Assembly (NCBI GenBank): GCA_963803775.1
Contig: CAWDNS010000001.1
Coordinates: forward strand, 62,001 to 126,000
DNA from: JABCZH01 sp963803775
Lineage (GTDB): Bacteria > Acidobacteriota > Terriglobia > Terriglobales > Acidobacteriaceae
DNA: 64,000 bases
Direction of reading: 5' to 3'
Made by a program: the position numbers and the translations under genes. Under the pieces are notes generated by a model. That model did not search any database. It had not been told where the DNA came from and saw nothing but the letters and a program-made list of their open reading frames with translations. Shown here one piece after another: positions 8,663 to 18,815 of the stretch (position 1 is its first letter; each line of letters starts with the position of its first letter).

Positions 8663-9347
8663 ATGCATCGGCAATATTTGCCGCGTCTTTAAAAATGCGG
8701 AGAAACATGGCCCGAGTCAGTTTCCCGGTTTGAGTGTTCTGGTTCGAGGGATGGTAGGAGGCCAGTAACGTCTTTCCGTCCCCCATCTTGTAGCTCGCCC
8801 CGTGTTGGAACAGATAGTCTCGCTTGCGGGTGACGAGGTGGCGACGCTGCAAGTAATTGAGATAGGCGTCGAAAGCGATCTTGCCTAGCGCCACCACGAC
8901 CTTCAACCGTTTCAGGCCTTCCATTTCACGATCCAGATAAGCCGCACAATTCGCGAGTTCCTGTGGGAGCGGCTTGTTGTCGGGCGGAGCACAGCGGACC
9001 GCGGCGGTGATATAGAGATCGTTCAGTATTAGGCCGTCATTGCGATCGGTGGCTGTCGGCTGATTGGCAAAGCCGGTTTCGTACAACACCGGATACATGA
9101 ATTTGCCGGAGGCGTCGCCGGTGAAGGGACGTCCAGTGCGGTTGGAGCCGTGGGCACCGGGAGCGAGGCCGAGAATTAGCACCCGCGCGTTGGGATCGCC
9201 GAAGCCGGGAACGGGCTTGCCCCAGTATTCGTGGTCGCGATAGGCCCGGCGCTTTTCGCGAGCGATCTTTTCGCGGTATTCGACCAGGCGGGGGCAGAGA
9301 GTGCAGGAGATGATTTCCGCGTTGAGGATGGTGAGCCAGTTGGGCAT
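8661..9347 (-). CDS. uracil-DNA glycosylase, family 5 (UDGb type)
   Basis: This 228-residue enzyme removes uracil from DNA. Motif 1 reads GLAPGAHGSNRTGRPFTGD, the family 5 form lacking the usual catalytic Asp/Asn of families 1 and 4, and motif 2 reads SYHPSNQNTQTGKLT. Four cysteines (CTLC near the N-terminus, AVRCAP and LANCAAY) are placed as in [4Fe-4S] family 4/5 enzymes. The gene converges with the sigma operon and lies just downstream of the Ser/Thr kinase gene, separated by 14 nt from its stop codon. Confidence 0.93.
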   Translation of the reverse strand: MPNWLTILNAEIISCTLCPRLVEYREKIAREKRRAYRDHEYWGKPVPGFGDPNARVLILGLAPGAHGSNRTGRPFTGDASGKFMYPVLYETGFANQPTATDRNDGLILNDLYITAAVRCAPPDNKPLPQELANCAAYLDREMEGLKRLKVVVALGKIAFDAYLNYLQRRHLVTRKRDYLFQHGASYKMGDGKTLLASYHPSNQNTQTGKLTRAMFLRIFKDAANIADA

Positions 9348-9361
9348 CTGCGGTTGGGTGA

Positions 9362-12169
9362 TTACCGATTAGCGCCGGACTCTCTCAGAAGCGCCTCAAA
9401 GCGAGGATCACCGTGAAGCGACCGTAGGTAATCGTCAATTCGCATGTGGTCGAGGTCTTTGTATCCATGAGCGATGGCTTCGCGCAGATGACGAACCGCC
9501 TCGCCGCGATCGTTCGCAGCCGCGGCCACACAGGCGAAGTTATACCACGCCAGAAAAACACTGGCGCCGGGGGTCTGGGTTATCTGTTCGATAGTGTCGC
9601 TAAAAAGCTTCCTCGCTTCAGGGTAATGGTGGTTGTAGACCAGGGCCGTTCCGAGCATTTGCAGGGTATTAATGGTGTCGTCTTGCTGGGGCCCGAGAAC
9701 CCGAAGCTGGGTGTCGAAGGTGCGGCGGGCCATCGTTTCCGCTTCCTGGTAGCGACCTTCCTTGATCAATACGCCCGCGAGGCTGGCCTGGCTCGCCATG
9801 GTGTCAGCATTTTCCGCGCCCAGGACACGAGTCTGGTCGGCGAGGGTTTCACGAAATAGCTTTTCCGCTTCCGCGTAGCGGCCCTGCCGTGCCACCACAT
9901 CCGCCAGATTGTATTTCGACAGCAAGACATCGGTATGGTCGGGCCCGAGCGTGCGCAGGCGGACGCTCAGAATCTCGCGGTGCATCTTCTCGGCTTCGGC
10001 GTAGTGTCCTTCCGTGGACACAACGTTGGCCAAGCCCTCCCGAGTGCGAATGGTGGACGGGTGTTCGGGACCCAGGGTGCGGAGTTCGATCTCAAGAGCC
10101 TTCCGATAGAGGGCTTCGGCATCGACGGTGCGGGTTTCGCCGTAATGTAGGTCGTTGGCAAGAGTGGTCATGGTGTCAGCAGTATCGGGATGTTCGGGAC
10201 CAAGTACGCGTTGTTCAATGACCAGCGTCTGCCGGTACAGTTCCTCTGCTTCCACGTAGCGGCCCTGCTCGTTGAGCCGGTTGGCGAGGTTGTGCATGGT
10301 GGCGATAGTCTGAGGATGATCCGCGCCGAGGACCCGCTGCTCGAGAGCCAGCACCTTGCGGTACATTGCCTCCGCCTCCGCTGTGCGTCCTTCCAGGCTG
10401 ATTGCGGTGGCAAGGTTCGCCATGGCGCTAATAGTGCGAGGACTATCTGGACCTTGCCGCCGGTTCTCAATTTCGAACAACTCGCGCTGCAGATTTTCTT
10501 CCTCCTTATAGTTGCCCAGTTTTTCCAGGATGGTCGCGAGGTAGTCCATGTCTTCGAGCGTGATCGGGTCTTCTGGTCCAAGGACGCGCCGTTCCGTCTC
10601 CAACGTTTGTCGGACCAGCTTGTCAGCCTCAGCGTCACGGCCTTCACGATCAAGCACCCAAGCTAGCTGGTTCTGTGACTGCAAGGTCTTGGGATTCCTG
10701 GCTCCGAGCAGCCGGCGACGGTTGTCCAAGGCACTCTCGGCCAGCGTGTGGGCGTGGGAAAACAGGCCCATGTTCACGTAGGTGCTTGCCATGGTGTACA
10801 TCAGATCTGATTGCACCTCGGGATCCTTGGATAATCCCGTATTGATGTCATGCGAGGCTGTGTCGAGAATCTCCCGCGCGGTAACACTATTTCCCCGGGC
10901 TTCGTTGGGGTCCGATACTTTGAACATGCCGACCATGAAATCGGTGATACGGTTGGCGCGGTCCCGTTCACGGCTGACCCGCCGCACCTGGAGGAACTCG
11001 GTCACGCCAAAACCCGCCAGCAGCAGAGCTAAACCAGCCGCTGCCGTTACTGCCACACGATGCCGCCGCACATATTTCGTCAAGCGATAGGTAGCGCTTG
11101 CGGGCCGGGCGACCACCGGCTCGTTCTTTAAGTAATGGAGAATATCGGCCGCGAGTTCAGAGGGCGTCCCATAACGGCGCGCGCGATCCCTCTCCAAAGC
11201 CTTGAGCACGATCCAGTCGAGGTCCCCGCGCAGCAGGCTCACCAGTTCTTTCGGTCCAGTTTTCCGTTTCTCGGCAGTCGCGGTCAGGGTTCGGTGATCG
11301 GTGCTCAACTTGGCGCTGGGGCTGGGCGGATCATCCTCGCGGAGTTGGCGCAAAATCTCATCGAAGGGCCTGTTACGCCATTGTTTCGGATCAAACGGCA
11401 TGGCACCGGTGAGCAGTTGGTAAAGGATCACGCCCAGCGAATAGACGTCAGTACGCGTGTCTACGTCCAGAATGCTGGGATCGGTCTGCTCCGGGCTCAT
11501 GTAGCCCGGAGTGCCGGGTGTGGACCCGAGGCGCGTGACGTTGGTCTCATCGGTTGATTGTTGCGTAATGGCTTTGGCAATGCCGAAATCGATGATGCGG
11601 GGCAACGGCTTGCCATCCACTTCCACCACCAGCACGTTGGAAGGCTTCAGGTCGCGGTGAATGATGGCCTTCTGATGGGCGTGCTGAACTCCTTCACAAA
11701 CCTTGACGAACAATGCCAGCCGTTGTCGTGTGGTTAACCGCTTCTGGTCGCCGTAGGTGGTTATAGGCAGGCCTGGAACATACTCCATCACGAAGTAGGG
11801 CTGGCCCTCGGGAGTGGAGTCGGCGTCGAGAACCTTAGCGATGGCGGGGTGGTCCATGATGGCCAGAGACTGACGCTCGAGATCGAAGCGCTGCAGGGCG
11901 GAAGTGTCGTAGCGGCCTGCCTTGATCAGCTTGAGCGCGACTCGCCGTACGACGGGAGCGGTCTGTTCCGCGAGCCAGACTTGTCCCATCCCACCTTCGC
12001 CTAGTTTGCTGAGGAGACGATAGCGTCCGATTGAGCCGAGGTCGGGGGATTCCAGGGCGGCTGCGGAGGCGGCATCAATGGTTGCGTCGGCAGCATCCAT
12101 CGTGGCATCCGCCTTCGCTTCGGGACTATGCCGGCCAAACGCCGGCGCGGGATCGCCGTGAGTAGTCAC
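9362..12169 (-). CDS. transmembrane Ser/Thr protein kinase with TPR repeats
   Basis: A 935-residue Hanks-type kinase. The kinase domain (about residues 49-345) has the glycine loop LGEGGMGQVWLAEQ, the ATP-binding Lys in VALKLIKAG, the catalytic HRDLKPSN, DFGIAK and GTPGYMSPEQ. A single transmembrane helix (VAVTAAAGLALLLAGFGVTEF) follows near 370-392. The rest holds about nine or ten 42-residue TPR units of kinesin-light-chain type with a recurring RVLGPEHPDT motif, likely a protein-binding surface outside the cytoplasm. GTG at 12169 is preferred because GAGG lies 7 nt upstream; a GTG 96 nt further out has no ribosome binding site. Confidence 0.93.
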   Translation of the reverse strand: MTTHGDPAPAFGRHSPEAKADATMDAADATIDAASAAALESPDLGSIGRYRLLSKLGEGGMGQVWLAEQTAPVVRRVALKLIKAGRYDTSALQRFDLERQSLAIMDHPAIAKVLDADSTPEGQPYFVMEYVPGLPITTYGDQKRLTTRQRLALFVKVCEGVQHAHQKAIIHRDLKPSNVLVVEVDGKPLPRIIDFGIAKAITQQSTDETNVTRLGSTPGTPGYMSPEQTDPSILDVDTRTDVYSLGVILYQLLTGAMPFDPKQWRNRPFDEILRQLREDDPPSPSAKLSTDHRTLTATAEKRKTGPKELVSLLRGDLDWIVLKALERDRARRYGTPSELAADILHYLKNEPVVARPASATYRLTKYVRRHRVAVTAAAGLALLLAGFGVTEFLQVRRVSRERDRANRITDFMVGMFKVSDPNEARGNSVTAREILDTASHDINTGLSKDPEVQSDLMYTMASTYVNMGLFSHAHTLAESALDNRRRLLGARNPKTLQSQNQLAWVLDREGRDAEADKLVRQTLETERRVLGPEDPITLEDMDYLATILEKLGNYKEEENLQRELFEIENRRQGPDSPRTISAMANLATAISLEGRTAEAEAMYRKVLALEQRVLGADHPQTIATMHNLANRLNEQGRYVEAEELYRQTLVIEQRVLGPEHPDTADTMTTLANDLHYGETRTVDAEALYRKALEIELRTLGPEHPSTIRTREGLANVVSTEGHYAEAEKMHREILSVRLRTLGPDHTDVLLSKYNLADVVARQGRYAEAEKLFRETLADQTRVLGAENADTMASQASLAGVLIKEGRYQEAETMARRTFDTQLRVLGPQQDDTINTLQMLGTALVYNHHYPEARKLFSDTIEQITQTPGASVFLAWYNFACVAAAANDRGEAVRHLREAIAHGYKDLDHMRIDDYLRSLHGDPRFEALLRESGANR

Positions 12170-12280
12170 GTTCCGGCCTCGCAACAGGGTCAGGTATGCC
12201 CTAGAGGGTACCACTTCGAGAAGATTAGCGCCCCGAAAGCGAGGGCGCTGGGCTGTGGACTTCACACTGAGGGCGCGAAC

Positions 12281-12695
12281 CTAGGCGCCGCCGACGAAGT
12301 ACCCGTAAATGCCCGAGCGGTAATAGTCCTGCAGCGGATCACGACCACCATCAGGAGTAATGCAGAAGGTTTCCAATTCCAGCCGACCACTGCGGTCGTA
12401 GGTGCGCGTGCTAGACGCGAATTTCTCTTTAGCCGTAGTTATGAAGGCGAGCTTTAGCGGAATGATCTCGCCCTCCCGGTAGACAGATTTGCCGTCTTCC
12501 AAGGTCAGTCGCAGATTCCACATCAGTAGGGGCAGATACATACCAGCCGTGCCTCCCCACTATCACCGGTGGTGCGGCAGTGCGACCCTTCGTTTCTACG
12601 CTACAAGGTGAAGGTTGGTTTTGCGCCCTCACTGGGTGCGCAAAACAGCAACTGATGAACAGCGCCGAACCGCAATAGAGCCATGTCGGTTTCAC
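12281..12695 (-). pseudogene. remnant of a secreted protein gene (frameshifted and truncated)
   Basis: Two overlapping minus-strand frames appear to be halves of one gene. The first gives a start and signal peptide (WLYCGSALFISCCFAHPVRAQ). The second, one frame away, begins around 12541 and reads NLRLTLEDGKSVYREGEIIP, then TYDRSGRLELE, DPLQDYYRSGIYGYFVGG and a stop. From memory, acidobacterial secreted proteins with this LxDGKSVYxxGEIIP...YDRSGR pattern are several hundred residues longer. The frame change lies roughly at 12545-12600, and the 3' end is cut off by a TAG at 12281. It lies upstream of the kinase gene on the same strand. Confidence 0.6.
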
Positions 12696-12891
12696 ACCCG
12701 CTCCAGTATTGATGCGATCTCGAACCGGTCCACACCACTGTCAAGCTATGCTGGCGCAGTTTCAATGGCACTCTGGCGCTACACCAATTTTGTGTTCCCC
12801 GTCACACTCTTCGGCGGGCGAAGCAGCCTGCCGGAAGCTTCCCCCCGGTTACTAAAGTCCCGAAATGAACCACAAAATCCGGCTCCGGCGT

Positions 12892-12921
12892 TTGACGCTG
12901 CTCTCTATATATCTTTACACT
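12892..12921 (+). promoter_or_regulatory. sigma-70-type promoter of tig, probably leaderless
   Basis: TTGACG (12892-12897), an 18-nt spacer and TACACT (12916-12921) precede the GTG start at 12929 by only 7 nt. No Shine-Dalgarno sequence is present, so transcription would begin at or next to the start codon. Confidence 0.5.
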
Positions 12922-12928
12922 CAAGACT

Positions 12929-14218
12929 GTGAGCCCTACGGAAACCTCTACGAATACCAAGCGGGAAATTCAGGTGGAAGTGCCTGCCGCGGAAGTCGCG
13001 AGAGAGACTGACACCTTGATTCAGAAGTATCAGAAGCTGGCGCGCATTCCCGGCTTCAGGCGTGGGCATGTGCCGGCGTCGGTCATCAAGCAGCGCTTTT
13101 CCGAGGACATCAAGAGCGAAGTTGTAGACGCGCTGGTGCCGCGCTTCTTCAGCCGCGAAGCCGAAAAACAGGGGCTGATTCCCGTCTCACAGCCGCGCGT
13201 TTCCGATCTGCACATTCATGACGGCGAGCCGCTGCGCTTCAAGGCCACGTTCGAGGTCATGCCGGAGATCAAGGTCGAGGGCTACAAAGAACTGCGCGCC
13301 GACAAGCCGGCAGTCGCGGTCACCGACGAAGAAGTGGAAGAGTCGCTAAAGGGAATACAAGAGCAGCGCGCGACCTTTACTGCGATCGAAGACCGCGCTC
13401 TGGCCGATGGCGATTTCGCGCAAGTCTCCCTGGACGGCAAACCCAAAGCGGGCGACGGCAAACCGAAAGATGGCGAGGGCAAGCCCGTCCACATGGACGA
13501 CATCCTGGTGGAGATTGCCGGCAAGACGACGATGCCCGAGTTTACCGAGAATCTGCGTGGCGCTTCGGCGGGAGATGAGCGTACTTTCGACGTTCTTTAT
13601 CCACAAGACTTCTCGGATCAACGGCTCGCAGGCAAAACGCTCACCTACACCGTGAAAGTGCAAGGAGTGAAGCAAAAGAGTCTACCGGAAATGAACGACG
13701 CCTTCGCCAAGGAACTGGGAGAGTTCGCGAATCTCGACGAAGTCCGGGCAAAGATCCGCGAAGGCATGGAAGCCGAGCGCAAGCAAGCCGCGGAGCGGGA
13801 ATCCAAAGACAAACTAGTCACGGAACTGATCAAGCGTAATGATCTTGAAATGCCCGAAGCGCTGGTGGAGCGGCAGATTGACTTGCGCCTGGAACGCGGG
13901 TTGCGGGCGCTGGCTGCGCAGGGCATGAAATCCGAAGACATGAAAAAGATGGACCTAAACCGGCTGCGCGCAGGGCAGCGGGAGCAGGCGGTGCAGGAAC
14001 TGAAGGCGGCAATGTTGCTGGAAAAGATCGCCGATCAGGAAAAAATCGAAGTCGGAGACGAGGAGATCAATCGCGAGGTCGAAGCGCTGGCGGAGCAGTC
14101 GAAACAACCGGTGGAAAGCATCCGCGCCCGTTTGACACAAGAAGGGGTGCTGGATAGAATCCGGAACAGAATCCGCAACGAAAAGACCCTCGATTATTTG
14201 TACCATCAGTCCGCGTGA
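12929..14218 (+). CDS. tig: trigger factor, ribosome-associated chaperone
   Basis: Trigger factor is a peptidyl-prolyl isomerase and chaperone at the ribosome exit tunnel. The 429-residue sequence has the ribosome-docking motif in IPGFRRGHVPASVI (GFRxGxxP), a PPIase-like domain in the middle (near residues 160-250) and a long helical C-terminal domain. A lysine/glycine-rich insert (GKPKAGDGKPKDGEGKP) lies in the PPIase part, with a tandem GKPKxGxG character. It is followed by clpP, clpX and lon, the usual bacterial order. GTG at 12929 is the only good start in the region. Confidence 0.96.
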   Translation: MSPTETSTNTKREIQVEVPAAEVARETDTLIQKYQKLARIPGFRRGHVPASVIKQRFSEDIKSEVVDALVPRFFSREAEKQGLIPVSQPRVSDLHIHDGEPLRFKATFEVMPEIKVEGYKELRADKPAVAVTDEEVEESLKGIQEQRATFTAIEDRALADGDFAQVSLDGKPKAGDGKPKDGEGKPVHMDDILVEIAGKTTMPEFTENLRGASAGDERTFDVLYPQDFSDQRLAGKTLTYTVKVQGVKQKSLPEMNDAFAKELGEFANLDEVRAKIREGMEAERKQAAERESKDKLVTELIKRNDLEMPEALVERQIDLRLERGLRALAAQGMKSEDMKKMDLNRLRAGQREQAVQELKAAMLLEKIADQEKIEVGDEEINREVEALAEQSKQPVESIRARLTQEGVLDRIRNRIRNEKTLDYLYHQSA

Positions 14219-14293
14219 GTAGCCGCTTTTGCCCCCACAGAAGCTAAAGGTTGATCGGGCAGGAGTGTGAGAGCAAGTTCAAAGGAGCAGATG

Positions 14294-14893
14294 ATGCTGG
14301 TACCGATGGTCATAGAGCAAACCGGACGCGGTGAGCGAGCGTACGACATTTATTCCCGGCTGTTGCGGGACAACATCATTTTTATCGGCACGCCCATCGA
14401 CGACAACATCGCCAATCTGGTGATTGCGCAGATGTTGTTTCTGGCGCAGGAAGATCCCGAGAAAGACATTCAGCTCTACGTCAACTCTCCCGGTGGCTCG
14501 ATTACCGCCGGCATGGCGATCTACGACACCATGCAATATGTCAAGAACGACGTCATGACGCTGTGCGTAGGTCAAGCGGCTTCCATGGCCGCATTGTTAC
14601 TTTCGGCTGGGGAGCCCAAGAAACGTTTGGCCCTGCCAAATTCCCGGATTTTGATCCACCAACCCTCGATGGGCGGGCTTTCCGGGCAGGCCACCGATAT
14701 TGACATTCATGCCCGGGAAATCCTCCGGATGCGGGAAATCACCAACCAGTTACTTGCGAAACATAGCGGTCAGAAGCTGGATAAGGTAGAAAAGGACGTA
14801 GAGCGGGACTTCATCATGAATGCCCAGCAGGCTAAGGAATATGGAATCATAGACGATATCATCTATAAGACCGCCAAAGCGGCAGCGGTATAA
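14294..14893 (+). CDS. clpP: ATP-dependent Clp protease proteolytic subunit ClpP
   Basis: The 199-residue serine peptidase shows the ClpP N-terminus LVPMVIEQTGRGERAYDIYS, the catalytic Ser in GQAASMAALLL, the catalytic His in RILIHQPS, and an Asp in DVERDFIMNAQQAKEYG. Fourteen copies form the proteolytic chamber used with ClpX. GGAG at 14284-14287 is 6 nt before ATG 14294 but 3 nt before the ATG at 14291, so 14294 is preferred; the family N-terminus fits either. It sits between tig and clpX. Confidence 0.96.
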   Translation: MLVPMVIEQTGRGERAYDIYSRLLRDNIIFIGTPIDDNIANLVIAQMLFLAQEDPEKDIQLYVNSPGGSITAGMAIYDTMQYVKNDVMTLCVGQAASMAALLLSAGEPKKRLALPNSRILIHQPSMGGLSGQATDIDIHAREILRMREITNQLLAKHSGQKLDKVEKDVERDFIMNAQQAKEYGIIDDIIYKTAKAAAV

Positions 14894-14938
14894 CCAAGCA
14901 TTTGCCGGTCCGAGGGTGAACACTAAGGAGCAGGCTGA

Positions 14939-16219
14939 GTGAAAAGCAGAAGTGGCACTGAGGAAATCCTACGTTGTTCGTTCTGCCATAAGTCGCAGGA
15001 CGCGGTCGCCAAGCTGATTTCATCCCCCAGCGATTACCCCCGAGCGTACATTTGCGATGAATGTGTGGCGGTCTGTAATTCCATTCTGGAAGACGATCGG
15101 GCGTCCACGCCTCCCGCGAGCACGCCGAACCAACTTCCCAAACCGCAGGAAGTAAAAACCTTCCTGGACGAGTACGTGATTGGCCAGGAGCAGACCAAGA
15201 AGAAACTGGCCGTCGCGGTTTACAACCACTACAAGCGCATCTACATGAACCGGCAGAAGACCAGCGATGGCATCGAATTGGCAAAGTCCAATATCATGCT
15301 GATTGGACCGACTGGTACTGGCAAGACGCTGATGGCGCAGACCCTGGCGCGCATGTTGGACGTGCCCTTCGCCATTGTGGATGCGACCACGCTGACGGAA
15401 GCGGGCTACGTCGGCGAAGACGTCGAGAACATCATCCTCAAGCTGTTGCAAGCCGCGGATGGCGACGTCGCCCGCGCCCAAACGGGGATCATCTATATCG
15501 ATGAAGTGGACAAGATCGGCCGTAAGGATGAGAACCCGTCAATTACTCGAGACGTGTCGGGCGAAGGCGTGCAGCAGGCATTGCTGAAGATTCTGGAAGG
15601 AACCATTGCCAACGTTCCTCCTCAGGGCGGACGCAAGCATCCGCACCAGGAATTTACTCCGGTGGACACGACGAACATCCTATTCATCTGCGGCGGTGCT
15701 TTTGTAGGACTGGAGAAGATCATCGGCCGGCGCGTAGGAAAGAAGTCTCTAGGCTTCCGGGCGACGGAAGAAGCGGAAACCGAAGATACCTCTAGCGCTG
15801 CCCGCAAGCGGAATTTCGAACTGCTCAGCGAAGTTCAGCCCGAGGACATGATCAAATTTGGGCTGATTCCAGAATTTGTAGGCCGTTTGCCAGTGGTTGG
15901 CGTCTTGGAAGATCTGGATGAGTTCGCGTTGATCGAGATATTGACCCGGCCGAAGAACGCTATCGTGAAGCAATATCAGAGGTTGTTCGAGTTTGAGAAC
16001 GTGCGCTTGAAATTCAGCGACGAAGCCCTCAAGGCGGTGTCGCGCCAGGCTATGGCACGCAAAGTGGGCGCCCGCGGACTGCGGATGATCCTGGAAGAAT
16101 TGATGCTCGAATTGATGTACCATTTACCCAGCCAGAAAAAGGTCAAGGAATTCGAAGTGACACGAGAAATGGTGGAGAAGCGCAATGTTTCTCTCGCCAT
16201 GATGGAAAAAGCAGGATAA
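14939..16219 (+). CDS. clpX: ATP-dependent Clp protease ATP-binding subunit ClpX
   Basis: ClpX unfolds substrates and feeds them to ClpP. The 426-residue protein starts with the zinc-binding domain (CSFCHKSQ, then CDECVAVC), then has Walker A GPTGTGKT, Walker B IIYIDEVDKI, the pore loop in GYVGEDVE, and sensor 2 in GARGLRMILEE. GTG at 14939 is preceded by AAGGAG with about 7 nt spacing. It follows clpP by 45 nt and precedes lon. Confidence 0.97.
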   Translation: MKSRSGTEEILRCSFCHKSQDAVAKLISSPSDYPRAYICDECVAVCNSILEDDRASTPPASTPNQLPKPQEVKTFLDEYVIGQEQTKKKLAVAVYNHYKRIYMNRQKTSDGIELAKSNIMLIGPTGTGKTLMAQTLARMLDVPFAIVDATTLTEAGYVGEDVENIILKLLQAADGDVARAQTGIIYIDEVDKIGRKDENPSITRDVSGEGVQQALLKILEGTIANVPPQGGRKHPHQEFTPVDTTNILFICGGAFVGLEKIIGRRVGKKSLGFRATEEAETEDTSSAARKRNFELLSEVQPEDMIKFGLIPEFVGRLPVVGVLEDLDEFALIEILTRPKNAIVKQYQRLFEFENVRLKFSDEALKAVSRQAMARKVGARGLRMILEELMLELMYHLPSQKKVKEFEVTREMVEKRNVSLAMMEKAG

Positions 16220-16252
16220 GCTGCTACTTCTGGCTTCTGGCCAGGAGCTAAG

Positions 16253-18712
16253 ATGAATCGGACCGGCGTCAACCAGGAGCCGGCCAGAGTTCTGTTGGGA
16301 GACCCAGTGACCGCATCCAAAGAGAAGTTCGAAACGAAAAAGCTGCCCATGATGCCCATCCGCGATGTGGTCATCTTCCCCTACATGATGACTCCGTTCG
16401 TAGTGGGCCGGGAGTCGAGTGTGCGCGCGCTGGAAGAGGCGCTGGCAGCCGACAAGAAGATTTTCCTGGCGACGCAGCACGACGCCGGTGTGGACGAGCC
16501 TAAGCCCAACGAGATTTATCAGGTGGGCACCGTCGTCAATATCGTACAGAGTTTGAAGCTGCCCGACGGGAACATCAAGGTCCTGGTGGAAGGCATCGAA
16601 CGCGGCAAGGTCCTGCAGGTCACTGAGACCGAGGGGTTCATGCAGGCTTCGGTGCGGTTGGCGCGGTATACAGTCGAAACCAACCCGCAGATCGAAGCCG
16701 GAATGCAGCGAGTGACAGCTCTGTTTGAGCAATACGTAAAGCTCTGCCAGTCGCTCAACTATGAAACCATGATCGCGGCCGTGCGCATGGAAGATCCGGC
16801 CAAGCTGACCGACACCATCGCCGCTAACCTACAGCTTTCCATTGAAGAAAAACAGGAACTGCTGGAGATATTCGATCCGGCCGAACGATTGAGCCGGATC
16901 GGCGACGTGCTCGACATTGAGATTGAAAAGCTGAACATGGACCGCACCATTCAGTCGCGCGTGAAGCGGCAGATGGAGCGGGCACAAAAAGAGTATTACC
17001 TCAACGAGAAGATCAAGGCCATTCAGAAAGAGTTGGGCCGCGGCGAGAAGAGCGAGTTCGACGAGCTGAAGAAGAAGATCGAAGCTTCGGGCATGCCCAA
17101 GGAAGTGCGCGACAAAGCCATCCAGGAACTGAAGAAACTAGAAGCCATGCCGCCCATGTCGGCGGAGTCGACCGTATCCCGCAATTACCTGGACTGGCTG
17201 CTGGCGGTGCCGTGGAAGAAGCGATCGAAAGAGATTCGCAACATCACTCGCGCTGAAAAGGTCCTGAACGAAGATCATTACGGCCTGGAAAAAATCAAGG
17301 AACGTATTCTGGAATTTCTTGCCGTCCGGCAACTAGTGAAGAATCCCAAAGGCTCGATTCTGTGTTTCGTTGGACCTCCGGGTGTGGGAAAGACTTCGCT
17401 GGGAATGTCGATTGCCAAGGCTACCGGCCGCAAGTTTGTGCGCATGTCGCTGGGCGGAGTGCGTGACGAGGCCGAAGTGCGGGGCCATCGACGGACTTAT
17501 ATTGGAGCGTTGCCGGGCCAGATCATTCAGATGATGAAGAAGGCGGGAACTAAGAATCCCGTGTTCATGCTGGATGAAGTGGACAAAATGTCGATGGACT
17601 TCCGCGGAGACCCTTCGGCAGCATTGCTCGAAGTGCTCGATCCCGAACAAAATTTCATGTTTGTGGACCACTATCTGGACGTGGAGTACGATCTTTCGCA
17701 AGTCTTCTTCATTGCCACTGCAAACGTCATGCACACCATCCCTCCAGCGCTGCAAGACCGCATGGAAGTTTTGCGGCTGCATGGGTACACCGAGCCGGAG
17801 AAGGTCGAAATCGCCAAGCAGTTCCTGGTGAAAAAGCAAATGACCCAGGCCGGACTGACGGACAAGAACGTAAAGTTTTCCGATCCGGCGATCCAGGCCC
17901 TGATTCGTTCCTACACTCGCGAAGCCGGGGTGCGCAACCTGGAGCGGGAAATCGGCAACGTGTGCCGCAAGGTAGCGCGAAAAGTTGTAAAGGAAGGCGA
18001 GGACTACAACGTCGCCATCACCGATGAGAATGTTAATGATTTCCTGGGTGTAATCAAATTCCGCGACAGCCTCGCACACGAACGCAGCGAGGTCGGTCTG
18101 GTTACGGGTCTGGCATGGACAGAAGTCGGCGGATCCATTCTTAGCACGGAAGCCACTGTGGTCGACGGCAAGGGCAAGCTGACGCTGACCGGCAAACTGG
18201 GCGATGTGATGCAGGAATCCGCCCAGGCTGCCATGTCTTATGTGCGGTCACGGGCGCAGCGCCTGGGACTGCCTCGCGACTTCTATCGCAGCCTTGACAT
18301 CCACGTACATGTCCCGGAAGGCGCCATCCCCAAAGACGGACCTTCAGCAGGAATCACAATCGCCACTGCCATTGCCAGCGCGTTGAGCAAGATTCCGGTA
18401 CGCCGTGATCTGGCGATGACCGGGGAAATCACGCTGCGCGGCAAGGTGTTGCCTATCGGCGGATTGAAAGAAAAGTTGTTGGCCGCGCATCGCGCGGGAT
18501 TATTCGAGGTCATTCTGCCGCTCGAAAACGAGAAAGATGTAGCGGAAGTTCCGGAAAACCTACGCAGTGAGATGAAGCTCCACTTTGTCGATACCATGGA
18601 CCAGGTGCTTGCCGTGGCACTCGAACATCCCTTGCCTGAAGTAAGCGACGAAACCGCTCAACAAATTACGCCGCTTCCTCCGGCGGTCGAAGGGCCTACC
18701 GCGCATCAGTAG
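16253..18712 (+). CDS. lon: ATP-dependent protease Lon
   Basis: This 819-residue LonA-type protease has an N-terminal substrate-recognition domain (PMMPIRDVVIFPYMMTPF, residues about 27-230), the AAA+ module with Walker A GPPGVGKTS and Walker B VFMLDEVDKM, and a C-terminal protease domain with the catalytic Ser in PKDGPSAGI and the Lys of GGLKEKLLAAHRAG. It degrades misfolded and regulatory proteins. AGGAG lies about 7 nt before the ATG at 16253. It is the last gene of the tig-clpP-clpX-lon cluster. Confidence 0.97.
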   Translation: MNRTGVNQEPARVLLGDPVTASKEKFETKKLPMMPIRDVVIFPYMMTPFVVGRESSVRALEEALAADKKIFLATQHDAGVDEPKPNEIYQVGTVVNIVQSLKLPDGNIKVLVEGIERGKVLQVTETEGFMQASVRLARYTVETNPQIEAGMQRVTALFEQYVKLCQSLNYETMIAAVRMEDPAKLTDTIAANLQLSIEEKQELLEIFDPAERLSRIGDVLDIEIEKLNMDRTIQSRVKRQMERAQKEYYLNEKIKAIQKELGRGEKSEFDELKKKIEASGMPKEVRDKAIQELKKLEAMPPMSAESTVSRNYLDWLLAVPWKKRSKEIRNITRAEKVLNEDHYGLEKIKERILEFLAVRQLVKNPKGSILCFVGPPGVGKTSLGMSIAKATGRKFVRMSLGGVRDEAEVRGHRRTYIGALPGQIIQMMKKAGTKNPVFMLDEVDKMSMDFRGDPSAALLEVLDPEQNFMFVDHYLDVEYDLSQVFFIATANVMHTIPPALQDRMEVLRLHGYTEPEKVEIAKQFLVKKQMTQAGLTDKNVKFSDPAIQALIRSYTREAGVRNLEREIGNVCRKVARKVVKEGEDYNVAITDENVNDFLGVIKFRDSLAHERSEVGLVTGLAWTEVGGSILSTEATVVDGKGKLTLTGKLGDVMQESAQAAMSYVRSRAQRLGLPRDFYRSLDIHVHVPEGAIPKDGPSAGITIATAIASALSKIPVRRDLAMTGEITLRGKVLPIGGLKEKLLAAHRAGLFEVILPLENEKDVAEVPENLRSEMKLHFVDTMDQVLAVALEHPLPEVSDETAQQITPLPPAVEGPTAHQ

Positions 18713-18815
18713 TGAAGTTGGTTGGTGGAATGAGGGTGCGCAACCGACGATTGCTGACGTTAGAACCACAGTTGTCAGATCCCAGTTCCAAGTTCTCATA
18801 CTGCCCCCGTTTCGC

